Shown: positions 56,497-64,000 of the stretch, piece by piece
How the letters are laid out: each line of letters begins with the position of its first letter
Numbering within the stretch: position 1 is the stretch's first letter
Origin: Chelonoidis abingdonii
Lineage: Eukaryota > Chordata > Testudines > Testudinidae
Direction of reading: 5' to 3'
DNA length: 64,000 bases
Assembly (NCBI RefSeq): GCF_003597395.2
Contig: NC_133773.1
Location: 74,812,986 to 74,876,985 of the forward strand
Position numbers and translations under genes: made by a program
Notes under the pieces: model-generated
What the model was told of the DNA's origin: nothing
Databases searched by the model: none
Seen by the model: only the letters and a program-made list of their open reading frames with translations

Positions 56497-59400
56497 GCTG
56501 AAAAGACTTTTCACATCCATTTGCTGCATAACCTCATCTGGTCACTAATGTAGAGGCCTTTCTGGCATCACTTCTTAAAACTGTGTCCTTCTCTCACATC
56601 ATACTCAACCCATTATTTTTATCCCCAAATTTAAACAGGAGACTCCAACAAAATAAACTATTAAATCTGCCCTCCATTTGCTGAGACATGCTATATGCAC
56701 CTCTGTGCTGTAAAATATGAACACGCTTGGTTAAAATAATGGAATTCAAACAAATGTAATGATTAACTCCTATCTTGAGAAAACATTTAAAATTAATGTC
56801 TTGTTTCTACAACTACATTTGGGATTTGATGCAATAGTCCTTTCAAGGGTTGATATAAAAGAAATTATTGCAGCGCAATACAATTCCCCATTTTTATTGG
56901 CTCTTATACGGAGAATGGCAGCCAACTGATAACATATTCAGTGGAATTTTCCTTCCATCCATCCACAAAATATGCAACAAGCAAATGCATAAAGCTTTTT
57001 ATTTTGAACAGAAAAAGTGATTGTTTTAAAAATGTCTTGCATTTTTATCCTACCGTTAGATGTGAGCATACGTGGAATGCATTACACTCATTTATACATT
57101 CATCTATACTATGTGTGATAATAAATTAACCAGAATTAAATTCAGTTTACAACTCTGTCTCTTGCCTGGATTCTTCAAAGACTTGTTATACTTCAACGGG
57201 ACTACTCAGATTGTATAGTTAAGCAAGTGCATAAGTCTTTGCAGAATCAGGACCTTATGCAACATTTGCTGAATTCTGCCTTTTGGGTTTTGAGGCCACT
57301 GATGAAGTAGATCAGTCTTATTAGCTGTCATTAAAGTAAGCACAGAACTCCTCAGCAATTCAAACACCATCATATTACTGTACTCTCATTCACTAATTGC
57401 CATTCTGTTTAAATCATAATTACTTCCATAATTTAAGTATGGAAAAGCATAGTATGTTATATAACTTCCTCATTATTTAATGGATGGAAAAAAGCAAGTA
57501 ATTCATATTAAATTCAGTATTCTTCATTTTGCCATCTTAACTGTATACATTTCAAAGAAAAATATTTACTTATAGAATACTTGGAACTTCCACATGTGCC
57601 AAACTAACTACCAAGACTGCCATGCTGTATAACTATTGTGAATGAAGGCATAGTGTGTGCCTGTTTCATTAACTATAGAAGTATCCTGAGGACAATTATC
57701 ACTTCTTTCCTTTAGAGGAACACTTGTTTGACAGTTTGAGACTAGGAGCCAGAAAGTGACTGTCTGGGTAGCAGTGAAAGAATCTGTATTTTATAGAATG
57801 TCAGACCTTAAATAAATTATGCCAGAACAAATAAGGAGTAACGTAAAAAACAAAGACTAAGGGACCATTACAATGAAGTTCTGAGTACTCTGTGAAGTCC
57901 CTGTGCATTTCTCTCTCTAAACAGTATGAACAGTGCATTGCCCATAGTTACAAGTTGCTGCACAGCTCTTTCTAAGCAAGCACATTAATTCTTAAGGTAA
58001 AAGCATTACAGAGAAAGCCTGTATCTTAAAATTGTTTCTGTATGCATCCTAGAAGCTTCCCTGACAGTTACGCATCAGTTTCAAGGGGACATAATAGGCC
58101 AAAGTCTTGCCAACCCTTCTGCAAGGGGCAAGGACCCTCTTGGACAGAAGGCTCTATCTATTTGCTAGGTCAGAGGAAGGTCCTCAGTCAGTTTAAATGG
58201 AGCCTTTAAAGCCATTTCTTTGACTGTTGGCTCTGGAAAACCCAGTCTGAATCACTACATACCAGCATCCACAGGGATAGGTACATCTCTAGAGGTGTTT
58301 ACAATATAACTGATTCACTTTAATCACCCTCATTGTTTTTGGATCCTGAAGGGGCTGTAGTAACCCTCCCCCCCGGGAGTTGCATACAGCCCCTAGCCCA
58401 CCATGAATAAGATTAATAATATAGTTTCCAAAGATAGTGCATCTGGTTGCAATATCCATCACGCTAAGCACCCTTCAATTTCCACTCCTGTCAATGGAAG
58501 TGGAGGCTGCTTAGCACCTAGCAGAAGATGTTCTGCCTCTCATGGAACTGGGTCTTAGGGGTAAAATTCACTCAGGACAATTGCAAAAGCCTCTGTCTCT
58601 TACAACTCCCCTGTGTTGGGGCTGTGTAGGTGTTATGGGTAGAGTGGTCTCTTAAGATGCCTCCATGCTCTCTGTGCACCCTGGAATGGGTCTGCAAGCC
58701 CAGCTTTCCATATTAAAAGACCAGAGTGGATCTTTAGGATAATCTAGTCAGAGCTCAAGCATAACACAGGTATCTCAGATCCTCAGGGGGTGCTGGCCTT
58801 CAATCTTTGCACAGTCTCTCTGGGAGTACACTATTTCAGGTCTAGGCCTTATGTACCTCCCCTTTCTTAAATGGGGAGCCCCATGGCTCCACTGCTCTGA
58901 GAGTGGGTCTCTGGGTTCAGAACCTCTGTGGCTTCTTCAGCAGAGTCCAAAAAAGCTTGAATGCCCTGCAGGAGACATAACCCTCCTGGGAGCCATACAA
59001 GAGCAGATGTTTTGCAGGGACATGGGCCAGGCTTTTCAAAACAATTGGAGTACGTTATTTTAGGGTCTTTAAGTTAGAATGTTAAAGCAAAACCTACATG
59101 TGTAGCTTGCTAGCTTTCTGCTTTTTTTCAGGTAAGAAGGCTCCTCGTTTTCCCTGGCCTGGGAGGTAAATTTTGTTATAGGTAAAGCAGAGAGGTTTGG
59201 CTTTGAGTCCTTGATCCAATCTCTCTCTCCTGCACTGGTCAGCTGAGTTCCTATTAACCCATCCTGCCACTTCGGTTCTTTGCTTCATGTTGCAACCTGT
59301 CTGGTTCTACATGTTCTCCTTCCCTTGGCTGCCAGGTGTTAAAAGTTAACATCTAGTTGTTGGGCTTCCATTGTATTTCCACAGCAATATCATTCATATA

Positions 59401-59577
59401 CTAACAGTTCATACTAACCCAGTGTGACCAACACCCATTTTGTACTGCACGGCCCGCTCCCCGCTGATCCCAAAAGCGAAGTTAACTACTTCACACTCAG
59501 TGGATAACAATAAAGTGAGTGGGGAAAATGAGTCGGACACATTTTTCATAAAAATAATACAGAAATTTCTCACATTT
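56497..59577. other. Unannotated stretch
   Basis: Mostly AT-rich unique-looking sequence. A half copy of the palindromic repeat of 37400-37540 lies at 57165-57255 (GACTACTCAG, TTAAGCAAGTGCATAAGTC). Nothing else recognised. Confidence 0.5.
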
Positions 59578-59775
59578 TCCACCACAGGCCATAGAATGTC
59601 ATGCAGTAATTCCTGCATCAAGCCCATAGTTAGGGCATCTTTAAATTAAGATCAGATGTCTTTCTAAAAGGTTTCAAGCGATGGATAGTACACCACAGCC
59701 CTGGGTGGTTCTTCCAGTAGTTAATTACCCTCACGCATATGCCTTATTTCTTGTCTGAATGGCCTTCTTCTCACC
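59578..59775 (-). mobile_element. CR1 LINE 3' UTR fragment
   Basis: CAGGCCATAGAATGTCATGC, CCTGCATCAAGCCCATA, TTTCAAGCGATGGA and GTTAATTACCCTCAC on the plus strand are the reverse complement of a well-known CR1 3' UTR block. Confidence 0.6.
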
Positions 59776-62700
59776 GGGAAAAAAAGGTGTGTTCGTAACT
59801 AACATTAACTAACTTACAGTAAAATCCCAGGGAGGACGCGGCAGTTTGTAGTTTTCACATGAATTATCACGTCGAGTTAAAGACTAGGCACTCCATAACA
59901 TTAAGTGAAGACAAGCCCTTTGTTTTCTACATTAAATGGTGGAGAAAAGGTCATGGGATTTATATTTATATCAGTTTAGTAGCCCCAATACATAGCACAA
60001 GGGCCACAGAGAAGCTGCAAGCATTATTTCAGCCCATAATTGCCCTGCTACATTGCTCTGCATTAATGGGGTGATTTCACCTCCCCAGCTCTCGGTATAA
60101 AGTTTGCTCATATAAATCCTGATTACTGGCATTTGATACAGTAAAGTGAATCTCACCCTAGCAGAACTGGAAGTAACAGTCCTTACTGTGAAGAAGCAAA
60201 AAGAATCCTGCAACCATGCAATCAAGTGTTATCCACTCTGTGATTTTTAAAGAAATGCTGAGCTATAAAGCAGAAAGATTTTCTAGCTTAGTTTCTTGAA
60301 TTATTAGGACACAACTCAACCTCTTCTGAATTGTCAGACAGTTGTCACTAAGTATACAGGATATAGAGGGTTGGGACAGGAAAAGAAAATCCATAGAAGA
60401 ACCCAGTAATCTGATATGTTTAAATAATATGTTGAAATTCTGTATTATAATCAACCTCTTGCTATTTCTGATTAAATTTATATTACACCATGCTGCAACT
60501 TTCATATAATAAAAACTTACAGCTGTACAGAGTCCGTAACTCATTATGTCAAGGTATTGCAACACTCTCTCATAGTCATACCATTCCACATTTGTTCTTA
60601 TGAAACAACTGGAAATTTTCCACAGCAGTGGCCTGTTTGCTAAAAGCTCAAAACAACAGGACACTCCAAGGCATTGGGGCTGTGATTCCAATATGATGTT
60701 TGGCCAAGCTAATAAGAAATAAACAGATTCACCCACAGTACAGACACTTTAGCAGCATACTCAGATGTGTCCTGAGGGCATTCTTTTAAAGTACAGTATA
60801 ATCAAAAAGGAGGGAGAAGTCCTTCCGCGAGACCTGATGAAGAGCATTTCAGGATTCTAGAGGGAAACACAAGAGACAAGAAAACTATAAGTTCAGCTGA
60901 AGAACAAAACACAAAAGAAGAAGAAAAATCAACAATAGTGCAATAAAATGAAAATAACAATTACTGTACAAATGAATGCCAATAATGAACTCAAGGTTGT
61001 TATCACCTAAACCCTGGTCCTAATGGCATATACTTGAATCCTCATGAGGATGGACCCTTTCAACACAGTCATTGGTGGTGCAAGGGGACATGAGCAAATA
61101 GACATTATATACCATAGACTTCACCCAGCTGCTCCAGGGAGCTGTCAGGAATGGTGAGACAAATGAAATATTCCATAGACTTAGTTACAGTTGCAGGGAA
61201 TGTTGGACACAGTACAGTGGTACACCTGAAGCAGGGGTGTGTGAAGTTTAATTAGTGACTAAAAAGCATTTTGAACATGCAAAGAACTGTATTTTATTGC
61301 AGACTTAAGGAACTCATGGAAAATATGAAACAAAAAAATGTTAAAGGGCAGAAAATATTGTCAGGAAAATAGAAAATGTCTTAGCATTGTGTCAAAAAGC
61401 TGGAAATTGCAATTAGCAGACAAGCTAATGCCAAGTTAGATATGTGGAATGATATGAATGAATGACTGAATGAAGATGTGAGTAGAAAAAAGAAACCTCA
61501 CTCTGTAGCTTATGTTGCATATGGGGTGAACAGGAAGAGGCATCAGAAACAGCAAAAACTGGCAGCTGCCTGCTAGAGACGTTGATGGAATTACCCACAT
61601 GCATGAAGTTTGCTGATCTGGGCCATTTCTTAATTTGTCAGTGTGTACAGCAGTATCTCTGCTATGCACATGTAACATACAATGTTCCTATTATAGTTAG
61701 CATCTCAAAAGAGAAGTCATCAACTTGAAGTGGGAAAAATGACAACTATCCAACAGATTTTGGTGTAGATTTGAGAAGGTGGCAGAAAGTGGGTCAGAAG
61801 CTGGAAATATGTAATGTGGTTCTTTAAAGCAATATCAGATGTCATGGTTACATTAAGATAACTTCAAAAAGACTTACTCTCATTCACAGGACACTTTCAT
61901 CACAAGGGCAGGAGAGAGGGACTAGGTAGAAATTATTTGGGCAGCAATATTTCAAGCAACTGAAGGAGTGTTTATGTTTTGGTTGAAGGGTCTATTCAAT
62001 ATGCTTAGAAGAACCTCCCTGGCAGGCTTAAAAGTTTGCCAAAAACAAAACTTTTGGAATGCTGGCAAAAATTAACATTTTAAGAGCCATAACTGTAATA
62101 TTACAGAGAGTAAGAGTTACTTATTTTTTATTTTATTTACATTTGTAAATGTATAGAGATGTCATTCACCTCCTAGACACATTAATTTCTTGGGTTTTTC
62201 CCTTTAACTCTCTTAATTGGAAGAAAGTATGTTACTGCTGATTTATGGATTCCTCAGTAGTGCCAGGAATCATTTTAAATGTACACAGCTGCTCTGCAGT
62301 AGTTTAACTTGGCAGATAGTATTAAACCATTGAATTGTGTCATTTATTTGTGTATGCACACAATAAGTTCCTTGTGCAGATTCTTCAGAAATACTTGCAA
62401 CATGGTTTTGGAAATGTGGCCTAAAAATAACCTAACCATGATTTATTGTTTTGGTGCTTGTCTCCAAAGAGCATATCTAATATGAAGAATGAGATATCAG
62501 GGGACATCAGAGATAAGGCACTAGAATGGAAGCCATCCATAAGGGGAACTGTACCGTGAGTCTGGAATGGAGAAGTTCCCAGGGTGAGAACAAGATGCAT
62601 GAGGGGAATAGAGCTCTCCTGCTGGTGTTTGGGAATACTGGAGCACTCCATTATTTCATTGCTAGACAAGGGAGTATATGACATTGCATAATGAGAAAAG

Positions 62701-64000
62701 GCAACAGCCGTGGCCGGCTCATCATCGGTTCTGATGGAGTATAAGTCAAGGTAATTTATTGTGTCACTCCATTCAGTGAATCATAGAAATAATGCCTGTT
62801 CTCTGGAAAATCTGAGCAGGGAGAGTAATATAATGAATTTTGCATATTTCCATTGTAAATACAGAGTCCTGCTGATTCTGAAGGTAAACCACTTAGAAAC
62901 AAATTGTCTCTCCATTTTTATGGATGACATCTGAAAGTATATTTTAAAATCAACACAATCAGGCCTTGATTAGTGTCCTGAATGATGCCTTGCAAAAATG
63001 GTATAGTTTCAGTTATAGCTCAAAAAAATATCTCTTAGGGCCACAGTACTAATCCTTTTGATCCATGCCACTTAATGGACGGGAAAGCTAGAGAACTTCC
63101 CTTATTTCTACTTTGGCTACAAAATAGAATTAGAACAGACTAGTGGGAATTGTAGTTTCAATTACATCCTCAGCAACAGTTCCTAACAGGGAGTATTTAA
63201 AGACTGATTGATAGACATCATCTTCTGATGATCATAGCAGAACTCCTTAGACTGCTGATTGCAAGCACAGACATTCTGCAAAGTTAAATTTATGCTTGCT
63301 GCACCTACAGCACTCTGTCTTACCTATTTTTTCTACCCCCTCATCAAATCTCATCTGTATGACAAGAACAATGGCCAAGAAAACTTGAGCGATTAAAGTA
63401 AAATCAGATGCCTGGATTTTGAATAATTTTTAGGGTATAAAAGGAAAATTTAAAAAATAATTCTAAAGAATTGAATTGTCTTGAAAAGAGATTTGCTAGA
63501 TTTATAGAAATGTTAGATGCTGAAGTCTGGTGTTGATTCATGATAATCCAAGTCTTGCTTGCCTTACTCACACGGAACTTCCAGTTGGCACAGAATAAGT
63601 AAAGAGCATGGATAATGAGTGGTAGGTATTGCAAACTTTGACAAATTGCTGCACCATTTGCTCACAACCTATAATACAGTTCACTCTCCTTGCCCAGTCA
63701 ATTCTTGACTACTGAACTGCCAACAAGGGGACCATTTAATGCCAAACATTCTGGTGCATAGAATTTCCACTACTACATAACTAGTTGCAAATATATGCTG
63801 TGCATACCTTTGTCTCAACCTATTCTACTACTCAATTGCAGTAACAAGCTTTTTTGAGATTCATACTATGCTTTTGAAATTAGAAGGTTTTTTGCTTAAG
63901 TTGAGAGCAATGAACCAAAATCACTGTTCATTCAAACAGAGGCCATTAGAAATGCTCTTCTATTGTTTAATGTTATTTTTCCTGGAGCCAGACTTGATAA
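59776..64000. other. Unannotated stretch
   Basis: About 4.2 kb, AT-rich, with very few repeats. No coding frame is convincing (the longest, 60263-60736 minus, has no recognisable motif). This looks like intergenic or intronic sequence. Confidence 0.5.

Noticed and set aside
60263..60736. 157-codon minus-strand open frame
   Set aside because: No motif, unusual start and AT-rich context. It is not supported as a gene.

Overview
This window looks like non-coding DNA from a turtle, probably a cryptodire. The evidence is the repeat mix: a tRNA-headed SINE with a CR1-type 3' end, CR1 LINE pieces, Penelope-like elements with a GIY-YIG domain, Ty3/gypsy remnants, solo LTRs, Harbinger elements and many short hAT-type elements. 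I found no host protein-coding gene, rRNA, tRNA or CRISPR array. Every coding stretch I recognise belongs to a transposable element, and nearly all are broken. The organism call rests on family recognition, not on a search.

Layout. 1-9.9 kb: sparse, with a DNA-transposon end, two copies of a 122-bp MITE and a solo LTR. 9.9-13 kb: a decayed gypsy pol on the minus strand with a Tc1/mariner-like insertion. 13.24-17.69 kb: Harbinger element 1, with a transposase pseudogene (+), a two-exon Myb/SANT-like gene (-) and a third small ORF (+) lying inside the Myb intron. 18.5-24.0 kb: a second gypsy pol (-), split by a hAT-type element that itself holds three more hAT-type elements; three of the four have perfect 8-bp target duplications and the fourth an imperfect one. 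25.2-26.3 kb: two MITEs. 26.7-30.9 kb: Harbinger element 2 in the opposite orientation, without the third ORF. 30.9-38.8 kb: little, apart from a Penelope tail.

38.8-47.3 kb is a large imperfect inverted repeat: two arms of about 3.2 kb around a spacer of about 2.15 kb. Both arms carry the same solo LTR with the same SINE inside it. The right arm has the complete LTR with a 5-bp duplication on each side, while the left copy is cut at the spacer junction. The spacer has a 25-base assembly gap inside a Penelope-like ORF. 47.3-56.5 kb holds Penelope fragments, a 5'-truncated CR1, a MITE, an LTR with a Tigger-like insertion, and another hAT-type element. 56.5-64 kb is almost featureless.

Mobile-element genes that would have worked together: in each Harbinger element the Myb-like protein and the DDE transposase are convergent and end at facing poly(A) signals, as is usual for this superfamily. 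Everything else is a record of nested insertions.
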